A stretch of DNA of 64,000 nt from Aquimarina brevivitae. GTDB lineage: Bacteria; Bacteroidota; Bacteroidia; Flavobacteriales; Flavobacteriaceae. Shown here piece by piece: positions 26,433 to 35,968 of this stretch (the stretch's first letter is position 1; every line of letters starts with the position of its first letter). The notes beneath the pieces were generated by a model. The model saw nothing but the letters and a program-made list of their open reading frames with translations, had not been told where the DNA came from and made no database searches. The stretch covers positions 372,001 through 436,000 of the forward strand of contig NZ_SGXE01000002.1 of the NCBI RefSeq assembly GCF_004216895.1. The letters run 5' to 3'. The translations under genes and the position numbers were made by a program.

Positions 26433-27578
26433 TTAGCGTTGGGTTGCTACTTCATTTTTGTAAATCAGCTTTCCTAATGCAGCTAAAAAGGGTATCCCAA
26501 TAGCTTCATATTCGTAATGATCATCGTTATAAATTTGATTTTCGTTGACGTGTAAGGTAGCAGATAGGATGAAAGCTACATCATTATTAATATCTTGGAT
26601 ATAAGCCGTCTCTGTAAGATATCCGTAAGCGTATCCTACCTTATTCACTATTTGAATATGATCTGGTATATTTTCCTTAGTGTCTCCGTACATAAAAAAC
26701 TTCACATAGCTATCATAATACTCCTTTCGGTCATACCCTGCCTTATAAGGCAATTTTTTCATTGCGGTAAAGACAAAGTCTTGTTGTGATTCATCGATAT
26801 GAAATTGTTCTTCTGGCGAAAAAGTATTCGGGAAATGTAGTCGTTTCATCATTTGATGTAAGGTCGATAGGGGGAGGTAATTTTTACGCGAGAAATCCAT
26901 TGGAGCGTGGATCAATTGATCGCCACTATAATAGCCTTTACCTTTTTTAAGCTTTGCTAGCGAAAGCTGAGGAGGTAAGGTATTTTCTTTTGAAGAAATA
27001 TGAAAGTGGGTGTCTGCTGCTGGCTCAATATTTTTATAGAAGGTTACAGCTTTGGTTCGCTTGTCATCGGCGGAAGCTGTAGCGAGCCGGTGTCGAATAC
27101 TTCCCTTAAGATGTTTTTGTGCTAGTTTACTATTGATATATTCTTGACCCAAAAATTCAAAAAGGCGATTGTAGGCATCATTATCACTTATTGCAAATAG
27201 TTTAGTGATTTCTTGAGCCAAAGTAGTCACCAGGGAATCTCCCTCGATTTTGAAAGGAGTTGTTCTGTCAATCTCCATACCTTGTTGTTGTAAGGCCTTT
27301 ACTTTTTCAAGAGCTAAAAGCGCTATGGGGAACTTTACGGTACTGGCAGGGTAGAAGTAGCTGCTGTCATTCACCTGATAACTATAGTCCGTAAGCGCTA
27401 CCGTGCCATCGTTATCATAATCAATTGTCGTATACAGGATTTGTAGCTCATAAGCTTCAGGTTGCTGCATTACTTTTTGAATTTCTGGGATGTCCGAAGT
27501 TAAAACCCTTTCTAGAGGTGTTCGTTTCTGACAGGAAACCAAAAGTAGCACCACGAAAAATTTCAACAAGCTTTTCAA
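26433..27578 (-). CDS. Class A beta-lactamase-like serine hydrolase, lipoprotein
   Basis: 381 residues with a lipoprotein signal (KSLLKFFVVLLLVSCQKR, Cys 16). The fold carries the penicillin-binding triad: S-x-x-K as YPASTVKFPIA (Ser 79, Lys 82), SDN as AISDNDAYNRLF (131-133), and a KTG-like KVGYAYG (about 310-316). By family knowledge this may be a beta-lactamase, but the environment (next to an M28 peptidase, no resistance neighbours) favours a cell-wall or peptide hydrolase. It starts 9 bp after the M28 gene ends, so the two form an operon. Confidence 0.86.
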   Translation of the reverse strand: MKSLLKFFVVLLLVSCQKRTPLERVLTSDIPEIQKVMQQPEAYELQILYTTIDYDNDGTVALTDYSYQVNDSSYFYPASTVKFPIALLALEKVKALQQQGMEIDRTTPFKIEGDSLVTTLAQEITKLFAISDNDAYNRLFEFLGQEYINSKLAQKHLKGSIRHRLATASADDKRTKAVTFYKNIEPAADTHFHISSKENTLPPQLSLAKLKKGKGYYSGDQLIHAPMDFSRKNYLPLSTLHQMMKRLHFPNTFSPEEQFHIDESQQDFVFTAMKKLPYKAGYDRKEYYDSYVKFFMYGDTKENIPDHIQIVNKVGYAYGYLTETAYIQDINNDVAFILSATLHVNENQIYNDDHYEYEAIGIPFLAALGKLIYKNEVATQR

Positions 27579-27587
27579 GAGTAGTAC

Positions 27588-29054
27588 TTATTTATTGTAT
27601 AATTTTTGACCAGCTTCGTAATATTTATCTCCCGCTATCCAAAAGGGTGTTTTTGGGTTATCTGCAATTTTTCTACACGCCAATACATAGGACCTAAAAA
27701 ACTTTTGCAAATAGTCGTAGTCTACACTATCCGGATTGTCTGTCACTTGATGATAATACTTGGTGATTTCTGCATCAAATGCAGTAAATCCCATACTATA
27801 GGTAGGGGCAGGAACTCCTTTGGCAGCAAAATGTACATTGTCTGAACGATCAAAAAGGCCTTGTTCGGGCGCTGGATCATCGATGGCTTCTAAATCAAAC
27901 GCTTTGGCAGCAGCGATGATATCATCTTTGGCAGATGTTCTTCCTAATCCTATGATAGTCGCTTTAGTGGTGTCGTTATAGCCTCCATTATCACTATTAA
28001 AACAATATACCATTTGATTCAAAGGGAGTACAGGGTGTTCTACATACCATTTGCTGCCCAGCAATCCTTTTTCTTCGCCAGTAAATAATATAAAAAGAGA
28101 AGATCGCTTTGTTGGATATTTGGCGATATTTTCTGCTGCGGCTAACACAGTTACCGTTCCTACGGCGTTGTCTCTTGCACCATTATAAATAGAATCATTA
28201 GCCACCGGTTTACCAACACCTACGTGATCATAGTGTGCGGAATAGATAATGTATTCATCCTTTAATTTAGGATCTGTACCTTCTAAATACCCAACTACAT
28301 TCCTTGATGTTATGCTGCGTTTGTTAACGCCATCGATGGAAAGCTTAATTTGTTGCTCCTTATCTTTTTTAAAAGCAGCATTGATTGATTCTTTAGGATC
28401 ATTAACCCAAACGTAGGTAAAAGAGTTAGCTTCTTTTTCATCGGCAAGGGTTAGCGAAGCATCGTTTAAATAATGTTTAAGTTGACTGGCGCTGCCCTGA
28501 TCAATACTACAGACTTCAATCACCCCTAATGCTCCTTTACTTTTTGCCAGTTCCATTTTTTGTTGGGTTTGCCTAAAATGGGCTTGTAAGGATGTCGTAC
28601 CTGGTGCCCCGATGTAGCATACTACGTACTTTCCAGTTACGTCTATGCCTTTGTAGTCCTCTTCTAAACCATAGTTTACAAAAATGGCATCTCCTGCATA
28701 CGAGGTGTTTTTTTTATTGACCGTAAAGATTTCTGTCAATTTGATATCTCCTAATTCGAAAGAAGTACGTTGTACCGCAGATGTTTTTTCTAGTAATACA
28801 TTTTGAAAATATGAATTGGTATTAGGGATGGGTTTTACTCCATAGCTCCGCAACATATTGGCTAGGTATTGTGCTGCAATCCTGTTTTCAGCAGTGCCGG
28901 TTTCTCTTCCTTTAAGTTCGTCTGAGGCCAAAAAGTAAATATGACCTTCGATTTTATTTTTGGTAACGGTTTCGATTACCTTTTCTTTTTCGGTTTGACT
29001 GTAAACTAATACAGTGCATATGAAAAGTAGTGCGGTGATTAACTTGTGTTGCAT
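27588..29054 (-). CDS. M28 family metallopeptidase, secreted
   Basis: 488 residues from the preferred start at 29054 (MQHKLITALLFICTVLVYSQ, a normal signal peptide). An upstream in-frame ATG at 29162 would add 36 residues ahead of the signal and is rejected. The peptidase shows all metal-site motifs: YSAHYDHVGVG, GARDNAVGTVTVLAAAE, LFTGEEKGLLGSKWY, FNSDNGGYND and SDNVHFAAKGVPAP. There is a PA-domain-like segment before the catalytic half. By family knowledge it is a zinc aminopeptidase. It is first in an operon with the serine hydrolase gene. Confidence 0.93.
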   Translation of the reverse strand: MQHKLITALLFICTVLVYSQTEKEKVIETVTKNKIEGHIYFLASDELKGRETGTAENRIAAQYLANMLRSYGVKPIPNTNSYFQNVLLEKTSAVQRTSFELGDIKLTEIFTVNKKNTSYAGDAIFVNYGLEEDYKGIDVTGKYVVCYIGAPGTTSLQAHFRQTQQKMELAKSKGALGVIEVCSIDQGSASQLKHYLNDASLTLADEKEANSFTYVWVNDPKESINAAFKKDKEQQIKLSIDGVNKRSITSRNVVGYLEGTDPKLKDEYIIYSAHYDHVGVGKPVANDSIYNGARDNAVGTVTVLAAAENIAKYPTKRSSLFILFTGEEKGLLGSKWYVEHPVLPLNQMVYCFNSDNGGYNDTTKATIIGLGRTSAKDDIIAAAKAFDLEAIDDPAPEQGLFDRSDNVHFAAKGVPAPTYSMGFTAFDAEITKYYHQVTDNPDSVDYDYLQKFFRSYVLACRKIADNPKTPFWIAGDKYYEAGQKLYNK

Positions 29055-29218
29055 GGATATCCTATTTAGAAGCCTTAAATGATGGTTTGGTTGTTTTGGT
29101 AAATATAATAAATGTTCTTTTTCTAAAGATTCTTTAAATAAAGGGAAGTAGATTCTAAACAAATGTTAATTATCATTGAAGGAACCCTCTGGTAGTTTAG
29201 TGTCTGCTTAAAATATGC

Positions 29219-29226
29219 TAACTTTA
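29219..29226 (+). promoter_or_regulatory. -7-like element of the VWA gene
   Basis: TAACTTTA resembles the Bacteroidota -7 element TAnnTTTG (last base A) and ends four bases before the ATG at 29231. If used, the VWA-AAA message would be leaderless. No clear -33 element was found. Confidence 0.3.
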
Positions 29227-29230
29227 GGAA

Positions 29231-30358
29231 ATGAAAAAGAAAAGTAAGGTATTCAAAAAAGGGTTTAGCTTTAACGTGTATGAAGCACCCAATCAGTCTC
29301 CTTTTGATAAATTATTTGAAATTTTTCAAGAAGTCATAACGCACACCTCAGGTGACTTGGATGAGGCTCTGGATTGGATGAAAGAATTGGATAAGGAGTA
29401 TAACCTTACCAGTGAGGATTATACCCTTGATGATTTTGTAGAAGACCTCAAAAAGAAAGGATATATCCGAGAGGAAATTAAACCCGGGGGTAAAGGACTT
29501 TCCATTACTGCAAAAACAGAACAAGCTATTCGTAAAAGAGCTTTAGAGCAAATTTTTGGTAAATTAAAACGAAGCGGTGCCGGGAGCCATCGTACACGGT
29601 ATATTGGTAAAGGTGACGAACATTCCGGTGATTTTAGAAATTATCAATATGGAGACCCGCTGGAACGAATTTCCATAACGGAGAGTATCAAAAATGCACA
29701 AATCAATCACGGTATCGATAATTTAAACTTTACAGAAGATGATTTGGTTGTCGAAGAAACGCGACATAAAGCCCAGATGAGTACGGTACTAATGATTGAT
29801 ATAAGTCATAGTATGATACTCTATGGAGAGGATAGAATTACACCGGCCAAAAAAGTGGCCATGGCGTTAGCTGAATTAATCACTACCCGATATCCAAAGG
29901 ATACCTTGGACATCATCGTTTTTGGTAACGATGCTTGGCCGATTGCTATTAAAGATTTACCGTATTTGCAAGTTGGTCCCTATCATACCAATACGGTTGC
30001 AGGCTTGGAGCTGGCCTTAGATTTACTTCGTAGAAAACGAAATACCAATAAGCAGATTTTTATGATAACTGATGGTAAACCTAGCTGTTTGCGCTTACCA
30101 GACGGACAATATTATAAAAATAGCAATGGTCTGGATCGATTTATTATCAATAAGTGTTATATGATGGCACAGCAGGCGAGAAAGCTTCATATTCCGATCA
30201 CTACATTTATGATCGCTCAGGATCCTTATCTGATGCAGTTTGTGAGGGAGTTTACCTATGCCAATCAAGGTAAAGCCTTTTATACCGGTCTCAAAGGTCT
30301 AGGGGAGATGATTTTTGAAGATTATGAAACCAATCGAAGAAAACGAATACGGGGATAG
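29231..30358 (+). CDS. VWA domain protein, partner of a MoxR/Mg-chelatase-type ATPase
   Basis: 375 residues. The last 180 form a von Willebrand A domain with the MIDAS start VLMIDISHSMILYG (D-x-S-x-S), the later Thr/Asp in FMITDGKPS, and the helix MALAELITTRYPKDT. The N-terminal half is helical and acidic (LDEALDWMKELDKE). There is no signal peptide, so it is cytosolic. By family knowledge VWA/MIDAS proteins pair with AAA+ ATPases in chelatase- or MoxR-type chaperone machines. The ATPase gene follows after 96 bp on the same strand, which supports a functional pair. Confidence 0.9.
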   Translation: MKKKSKVFKKGFSFNVYEAPNQSPFDKLFEIFQEVITHTSGDLDEALDWMKELDKEYNLTSEDYTLDDFVEDLKKKGYIREEIKPGGKGLSITAKTEQAIRKRALEQIFGKLKRSGAGSHRTRYIGKGDEHSGDFRNYQYGDPLERISITESIKNAQINHGIDNLNFTEDDLVVEETRHKAQMSTVLMIDISHSMILYGEDRITPAKKVAMALAELITTRYPKDTLDIIVFGNDAWPIAIKDLPYLQVGPYHTNTVAGLELALDLLRRKRNTNKQIFMITDGKPSCLRLPDGQYYKNSNGLDRFIINKCYMMAQQARKLHIPITTFMIAQDPYLMQFVREFTYANQGKAFYTGLKGLGEMIFEDYETNRRKRIRG

Positions 30359-30454
30359 TACTTAACCTGTAGGGCAGCAGTACTACAATTAGCAATATTA
30401 TGTAGCCTTTATAAAGAAAAGAGGTGACTATTTTTAAAAAAATTAAATGGTAAT

Positions 30455-31918
30455 ATGAATATAGATACGATTACTACTTTTGGTGAGTTAAAGAAAGCTG
30501 GCTATACCAGTAAATCCATTAAAGACGAATTAAGAGATAATCTTAGAACAAAAATTAGTAAAGGTGAAAGCACGTTTACAGGAATCCATGGGTACGAAAA
30601 TACGGTAATACCTGAACTAGAACGCGCCATACTCTCTCGACATAATATAAACCTGTTGGGATTACGAGGTCAGGCAAAAACCCGGTTGGCTCGGCAAATG
30701 GTAGGCCTTTTGGATGAGTATATTCCTTACGTATCCGGGTCAGAGATTAATGACGATCCCTTTCATCCTATTTCAAGATATGCAAGAACTTTGCTCCAAG
30801 AAAAAGGAGATGACACACCCATTAGCTGGTTACATCGCGAAGAACGTTTTGCAGAAAAACTAGCAACGCCAGATGTTACTGTGGCAGATATCATTGGAGA
30901 TGTGGATCCGATCAAAGCTGCTAATTTAAAATTGAGCTATGCAGATGATCGGGTTATTCATTTTGGGATGATCCCAAGAGCAAACCGCTGTATTTTTGTA
31001 ATCAATGAGCTTCCAGATTTACAAGCACGTATACAGGTTTCCTTATTTAATATTTTGCAAGAAGGTGATATCCAAATCCGGGGTTTTAAATTGCGATTGC
31101 CGCTTGATATTCAATTTGTGTTTACCGCCAACCCTGAAGACTATACCAATCGGGGTAGTATTGTAACTCCACTTAAAGATAGAATTGGCTCTCAGATTTT
31201 GACTCATTATCCTGAAGATATTGCAACAGCTCGTACTATAACTGAGCAAGAGGCAAAATTAGACGATCGACAAGCGAGCACTGTAGTTGTGCCGGAGCTA
31301 GCCAAAGATCTATTAGAGCAACTGAGTTTTGAAGCCCGTAAGAGTGAATTTATTGATCACAAAAGCGGTGTAAGTACTCGTATGAGTATCACTGCTTACG
31401 AAAACTTACTCAGTACGGCTGAACATAGAGCGTTGAAAGCAGGAGATGCCAAGACACTAGTCCGATTAAGTGATTTTATTGGTGTAATTCCGGCGATTAC
31501 CGGAAAAGTAGAGTTGGTCTATGAAGGAGAGCAGGAGGGAGCCGCTTCCGTAGCTTTTTCATTACTAAGCAACGCTGTAAAAACGTTGTTCGGGGATTAT
31601 TTTCCAAAAATTGAAAAGCTAGAAAAAGAAGATTATGAAAGTCCTTATCAAGATGTAATCGATTGGTTTTTTGAGGAAAATGGATTTGAATTATTAGATG
31701 ATGCATCTGAAGAGACCTATAAACAACAGCTTGATGCTATACGACCGTTAGATCAACTACTTAAAAAATACCAACCAGACCTTAGTGAACACGATACCTA
31801 CTTTTTCAAGGAGTTTGTACTTTGGGGTTTAGTTGAGTATAAAAAGCTAAGTAAACATCGGTTATCTGAAGGGTTTCAATTTAATGATCTGTATGGGGGC
31901 TATATAAAAGATCTATAA
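30455..31918 (+). CDS. Mg-chelatase / MoxR-like AAA+ ATPase
   Basis: 487 residues. Walker A is GLRGQAKTRLARQM (about 69-82), the Walker B-like segment CIFVINELPDLQARIQV, sensor 1 FTANPEDYTNRGS, and the arginine-finger region LKDRIGSQI. The core resembles BchI/ChlI and MoxR chaperones. The C-terminal 150 residues are helical and specific to this subgroup. It is probably a hexameric ATPase acting with the VWA protein encoded just upstream. The client or metal substrate is unknown. Its stop codon (31916-31918) abuts the stop codon of the convergent DUF1853 gene with no gap. Confidence 0.9.
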   Translation: MNIDTITTFGELKKAGYTSKSIKDELRDNLRTKISKGESTFTGIHGYENTVIPELERAILSRHNINLLGLRGQAKTRLARQMVGLLDEYIPYVSGSEINDDPFHPISRYARTLLQEKGDDTPISWLHREERFAEKLATPDVTVADIIGDVDPIKAANLKLSYADDRVIHFGMIPRANRCIFVINELPDLQARIQVSLFNILQEGDIQIRGFKLRLPLDIQFVFTANPEDYTNRGSIVTPLKDRIGSQILTHYPEDIATARTITEQEAKLDDRQASTVVVPELAKDLLEQLSFEARKSEFIDHKSGVSTRMSITAYENLLSTAEHRALKAGDAKTLVRLSDFIGVIPAITGKVELVYEGEQEGAASVAFSLLSNAVKTLFGDYFPKIEKLEKEDYESPYQDVIDWFFEENGFELLDDASEETYKQQLDAIRPLDQLLKKYQPDLSEHDTYFFKEFVLWGLVEYKKLSKHRLSEGFQFNDLYGGYIKDL

Positions 31919-32749
31919 CTACCACCAGACTACGAAAAGTTTAGCATATATATCCTCACTGGTTTTTGTCCAAATTAGTGGGGATTTATTTTTTTGATGC
32001 ATGGATTGAATGTCCTGGTAAATACTTTCATAGGTGACCCAATCTTTATGATATTCAGGATTGCGCATCCAATCTTTTTTACCGGGCATATAAAAAAGCG
32101 TATCTACAGCTACTGCTGTATGTAGTTCTGAAAGTCGCAGCCATACTCCAGCAACGCAATTTGTATTAAGACCGTTTAAATCCTTAGGAGGATTATTATA
32201 AGGAAGGAAAAGTTGTGCCTTAAAACAACATTGTTGCTTCCAGGTGGAAATAGTAGGTAATTCTAATTCGGATAACCTTTCTTTGGTTTGAGGTTGATGT
32301 AGGAGAGGAAATTGTTTATGTTTTAGTTTGGAAACTTTGTCCACCAAGCGATCCTTGCGATTAGGCCCAATCCATTTATCGTATGTGCCCTGCAAATCTG
32401 GGTCGTATAAGTATAGTTTATACACTAGTTCTATGTGGTAGCCTTGTGCATTGAGGCTATTGTGAAGCAAAAAATCTAATTCTCCCAACGTAATTTTTTC
32501 TTCGAACACCTGAATGTTTTTGGCCAAGATATCATACACGCTAAAATTAGTAATCGCTTGTTCAAAAAGCTCTTCAGCTCGCTTTCCTAGTACTTGATGT
32601 TTTGTATTTTGAAGGTGTTTGTAATATGCATTCAGTTGTTCACTATTTTTTACCTGCGGGGTTTCAAACTGATCTAAATCAAAGAGCGTTCCTTTCCAAA
32701 GTGATGGTGTTTTAGAAAACCCTAGGAATTCATCAATTTCTTTTATCAA
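31919..32749 (-). CDS. DUF1853 family protein
   Basis: 276 residues matching DUF1853. GKRAEELFEQAITN, ITLGELDFLLHN, the HIELVYKLYLYDP block (PD-(D/E)XK-like, with Glu and Lys in ELVYK), and the end KLFVVWW are all as in the family. The E-x-D-F and E-x-x-Y-K arrangement suggests a nuclease-like fold, but activity is not established. It follows the hybrid kinase gene by 9 bp, so the two are co-transcribed. Confidence 0.82.
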   Translation of the reverse strand: MIKEIDEFLGFSKTPSLWKGTLFDLDQFETPQVKNSEQLNAYYKHLQNTKHQVLGKRAEELFEQAITNFSVYDILAKNIQVFEEKITLGELDFLLHNSLNAQGYHIELVYKLYLYDPDLQGTYDKWIGPNRKDRLVDKVSKLKHKQFPLLHQPQTKERLSELELPTISTWKQQCCFKAQLFLPYNNPPKDLNGLNTNCVAGVWLRLSELHTAVAVDTLFYMPGKKDWMRNPEYHKDWVTYESIYQDIQSMHQKNKSPLIWTKTSEDIYAKLFVVWW

Positions 32750-32758
32750 AACGTAACC

Positions 32759-34828
32759 TTAAGAATCTTGTTTGGTTGAAAAATCGAAATGCTCTTTAAG
32801 CACTTTTTTGAGTTTAGATTGATCCACAGGTTTCGATAGAAAATCGTCGCATCCGGCATTTAATGCTCTTTTGATATCTTCTTCTGTAGAATAGGCTGTT
32901 TGCGCCACAATTTTCAACTCGGGTCGAATTTTTTTAATTTTTTTGGTAGCATCGTAGCCATCCATAATTGGCATTTTGATGTCCATCAATACCAAGTCAA
33001 TTTTATTATTTTCTTTGCAAAGTGCTACGGCTTCCTGACCATTTTTTGCTCTGTGAATGGTAAAGGTATAACTTTGCATTTTTTGAAGCACCATCTGTAA
33101 AAATAAAAAGTTTATATCGCCATCTTCGGCTATTAAGACGATATGTTTATCATCCGGTGTTTCCTGTTGATTTAATTCTGGGGTCAAATTTTCTTTATCC
33201 ATGTAAGCTATATAGGGTAATTTTAATTTAAATGTTGTTCCTTTTCCTAATTCAGATTCAAGGGAAAGCTCACCACCAAGCAGTACTGAATTCTCTCTGG
33301 CTATAGTAAGCCCTAATCCCAGGCCTCCGTAGTTTTTAGATATCTCTTTTTCAGATTGATTGAAACTTCTAAAGATTCTAATTTTGTCCTTAGGCGCTAT
33401 GCCAATACCAGAATCTTTGACGTTAATATAAACAAATTCATCGTTTTTATAACAACGAACTTCAATAGTTCCTTCTTCGGTAAACTTAATCGCGTTATCC
33501 AGTAAGTTGCTTATGATCTTTTTTAACTTCCCTTTGTCAATAAGAATTAAGTGTTGATTTTGTGGTAGTTGATTGTCTAACAGCAGCTTTAATCCTTTCT
33601 TTTTTGCTTCAACCTGATAGATGGTAAAAAGCATCTCTATAAGTACGATTAGGTTTGTTTTTTCTGGATTGACAGTAATTTGTCGGTAGCGTAACTTGGA
33701 GATTTCTAATATATCTTCTATGATACTTAAGAGTTCTTTACCACTATTAATAATTATATTTAAATATTCATTTTTTTCTTTTTCTGTCAGCTCAGGATTT
33801 TTCAGGGCTTCAGAAAACCCAATGATTCCATTCATAGGGGTTCGAATCTCATGGGATATATTGCGTATAAAATTTGTTTTTAGGCGATCACTTTCTTCGA
33901 TATTTTCTTTAGCATTTAATAATTGCTTAGTTCTTTTAGCCACCTTATAATTTAAATATCGATTCACTAAAAACAGTGCGATGACTACAAGGACAAAAAC
34001 CCACACAACTCCCATCCAAAATTTTGGGTTTTGATAAAAAGGGTAAATTACATTATAGAGCCAACGGTCCATAATATCCTGCTTTTCCTGAAGTGTAAAG
34101 CTTTTCACAGCTTTATTCATTATGGAATTTAAGACTTCGTTTTGCTTATTTACGCCTATACTAGGTTTATAGAATAAAGTAGTTTCTGATACGATTTTAA
34201 GGTCTGTTAAATCAAGCTTTCTTATCGTATAGTTCGCTAAGGCTTTTGGACCTACATATGCTTTCGCTTCTCCAGTATGCACCGCATTTAGGCAGGCGAT
34301 ATCATCTTTAAAAGGTTTAAGTTTAATAGAAGGATATGCTTTAGCAAGTAATTGCTCTACTGAATATCCTTGCGGAACTGCAATGCTTTGATTTTTAAGA
34401 TCAGAAAGGTTCTTTATTGACTTATTTCCTTTTTTGGTCACTAAAACGTGAGCCGACTTAAATAATTCTGCATAAAAGTTGAGGTAGTCCCTGCGTTCTT
34501 CTGTTTTTTGAATTTCAAGTACGATATCTAATTTTCCTGTTTTGGCATCATCAACAAGAGTGATCCAATCGTCGTACTGAACACGTTTAAATTTATAATT
34601 TAGTTTTTCTTCTATAGCATCTAGGTAATCAATAAATACTCCATTAATATCACCTTGATCATCTACAAATTGGTAAGGAGGGTAATAGGGAAACAAACCT
34701 ACTGATATGGGTTCAGCACTGTTAAGGTAATTTTGTTCATCCGTGCTTATGCTTACGGTTTTAGAACACGAAAAGAAAAGTAGCACTATAACTACTAGTG
34801 GGTAAGTTGACCGTATATTTTTTAACAT
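32759..34828 (-). CDS. BvgS-like hybrid sensor histidine kinase with solute-binding sensor
   Basis: 689 residues. A lipoprotein-type signal (LVVIVLLFFSCSKT, Cys 21) is followed by a periplasmic SBP_bac_3 domain (about 35-265; SVGLFPYYPPYQFVDDQGD). A membrane segment (about 273-292), HisKA with FIRNISHEIRTPMNGI, HATPase with NLLDNAIKFT, DSGIGIAP and GLGLGLTIAR, and a C-terminal receiver (about 565-685; IDLVLMDIKMPIMDG, phospho-Asp) follow. All catalytic elements are intact. By family knowledge the sensor binds amino acids or similar ligands. No separate output regulator is encoded next to it. DUF1853 follows in the operon. Confidence 0.92.
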   Translation of the reverse strand: MLKNIRSTYPLVVIVLLFFSCSKTVSISTDEQNYLNSAEPISVGLFPYYPPYQFVDDQGDINGVFIDYLDAIEEKLNYKFKRVQYDDWITLVDDAKTGKLDIVLEIQKTEERRDYLNFYAELFKSAHVLVTKKGNKSIKNLSDLKNQSIAVPQGYSVEQLLAKAYPSIKLKPFKDDIACLNAVHTGEAKAYVGPKALANYTIRKLDLTDLKIVSETTLFYKPSIGVNKQNEVLNSIMNKAVKSFTLQEKQDIMDRWLYNVIYPFYQNPKFWMGVVWVFVLVVIALFLVNRYLNYKVAKRTKQLLNAKENIEESDRLKTNFIRNISHEIRTPMNGIIGFSEALKNPELTEKEKNEYLNIIINSGKELLSIIEDILEISKLRYRQITVNPEKTNLIVLIEMLFTIYQVEAKKKGLKLLLDNQLPQNQHLILIDKGKLKKIISNLLDNAIKFTEEGTIEVRCYKNDEFVYINVKDSGIGIAPKDKIRIFRSFNQSEKEISKNYGGLGLGLTIARENSVLLGGELSLESELGKGTTFKLKLPYIAYMDKENLTPELNQQETPDDKHIVLIAEDGDINFLFLQMVLQKMQSYTFTIHRAKNGQEAVALCKENNKIDLVLMDIKMPIMDGYDATKKIKKIRPELKIVAQTAYSTEEDIKRALNAGCDDFLSKPVDQSKLKKVLKEHFDFSTKQDS

Positions 34829-34944
34829 AAGCCTTCATTTTAATAATCAACTTTTTACTCTTCATACCCTTCCTTAAAGATATTACAATTTTAACAGATT
34901 TAAAAATCTTAGGCTTTTTTGTTCAATCGAAAGGAAAGAATAAA

Positions 34945-35955
34945 TTATTTTATGATTTCGGATCCATTCGGTAGAATAGCGAAACGTCCTTTATTTCTTT
35001 GATGTACATTATCGTGTTTTGGCCAGGGCCAACCACCGAATTGATCTTTATGATACCTTAGCATAGCTTCCTTGATCTCTCCAACGCTGTTGGTAACAAA
35101 TGGACCTTGTTGTATAACAGGTTCATTTATTGGTTTACCCTGTAGGAATAAAAAACATGAAGTTTCTGTACCATTATGTAGCGTTATTGATTTTGAAGGA
35201 TCAAGTCGGATTTCGTGTTTAACAGGAATGTGATACCCGTCAGCCTGTATTTCTTTTCCTTTAAAATAGTACAACGATCTATTAACGGTCTCATCTGCTT
35301 CAGGTAACTCAAATTCAGCATTTGGTTCAAGTTTTATAAGCCAAATCGCTACACCATTCGCGGGATCTGCTGCCCAAGAATCAGGGTTTGGTTGAGCTCC
35401 CTGATGTTCTTTATATGCACCACAAATGAGTTTAAGTGACACGTTATGCATATGCTTATCCGTTAAGGTAACCACAGGAATATCTTCTTGCCATAGCATT
35501 TGGAAATAGGGAGGAACATTTTTACTTGCTCTCGGTAGATTCAACCAAATTTGAAATAACAACAGTGGATTTTCTTCTTTTTCATTTAACAGCGGAAACA
35601 TTTCTGAATGTTGCAACCCCTTTCCTGTTGTGATCCATTGCACATCACCATTACCAAATCGGGCAGCAGCACCTAAAGAATCAGAGTGGTCTACTAATCC
35701 CTGTTCAACAATCGTTACGGTTTCGAAACCTAAATGTGGATGTGCAGGAAATCCAGGTACCTCTTTGCCGTGATACATTCTCCAAGAATGGTGGGGGTCA
35801 AAATCTTGTCCTAGAAGCCTGCCGCTGAAGTCCGCATCCGGACCCATATTTGAGTTGCCTTTAGGGTACTGGTCTTCGTGATAAGCACAGAATAAAAAAG
35901 GGTCACTGGTTTGCCATGGAAATCCTAAGGCTACTATTTTTTGTATCGCTGACAT
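34945..35955 (-). CDS. Pirin family protein
   Basis: 336 residues, a cupin of the pirin type. FDPHHSWRMYHGKEVPGFPAH (about 52-72) and GFETVTIVEQGLVDHSDS hold the metal-binding His and Glu residues, and QWITTGKGLQHSEMFP is the pirin signature. The C-terminal domain is the second cupin half (EIQADGYHIPVKHEIRLD). By family knowledge pirins bind Fe(II), act as quercetinases or transcription cofactors, and are cytosolic. It is 13 bp downstream of the amidohydrolase gene, so they share an operon. Confidence 0.92.
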   Translation of the reverse strand: MSAIQKIVALGFPWQTSDPFLFCAYHEDQYPKGNSNMGPDADFSGRLLGQDFDPHHSWRMYHGKEVPGFPAHPHLGFETVTIVEQGLVDHSDSLGAAARFGNGDVQWITTGKGLQHSEMFPLLNEKEENPLLLFQIWLNLPRASKNVPPYFQMLWQEDIPVVTLTDKHMHNVSLKLICGAYKEHQGAQPNPDSWAADPANGVAIWLIKLEPNAEFELPEADETVNRSLYYFKGKEIQADGYHIPVKHEIRLDPSKSITLHNGTETSCFLFLQGKPINEPVIQQGPFVTNSVGEIKEAMLRYHKDQFGGWPWPKHDNVHQRNKGRFAILPNGSEIIK

Positions 35956-35968
35956 AGGTAAAGTCTAT

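Noticed and set aside
26433..27578. Antibiotic-resistance beta-lactamase
   Set aside because: The class A-like motifs are present, but the gene is in an operon with an M28 peptidase and no resistance context exists; a general serine hydrolase call is safer.
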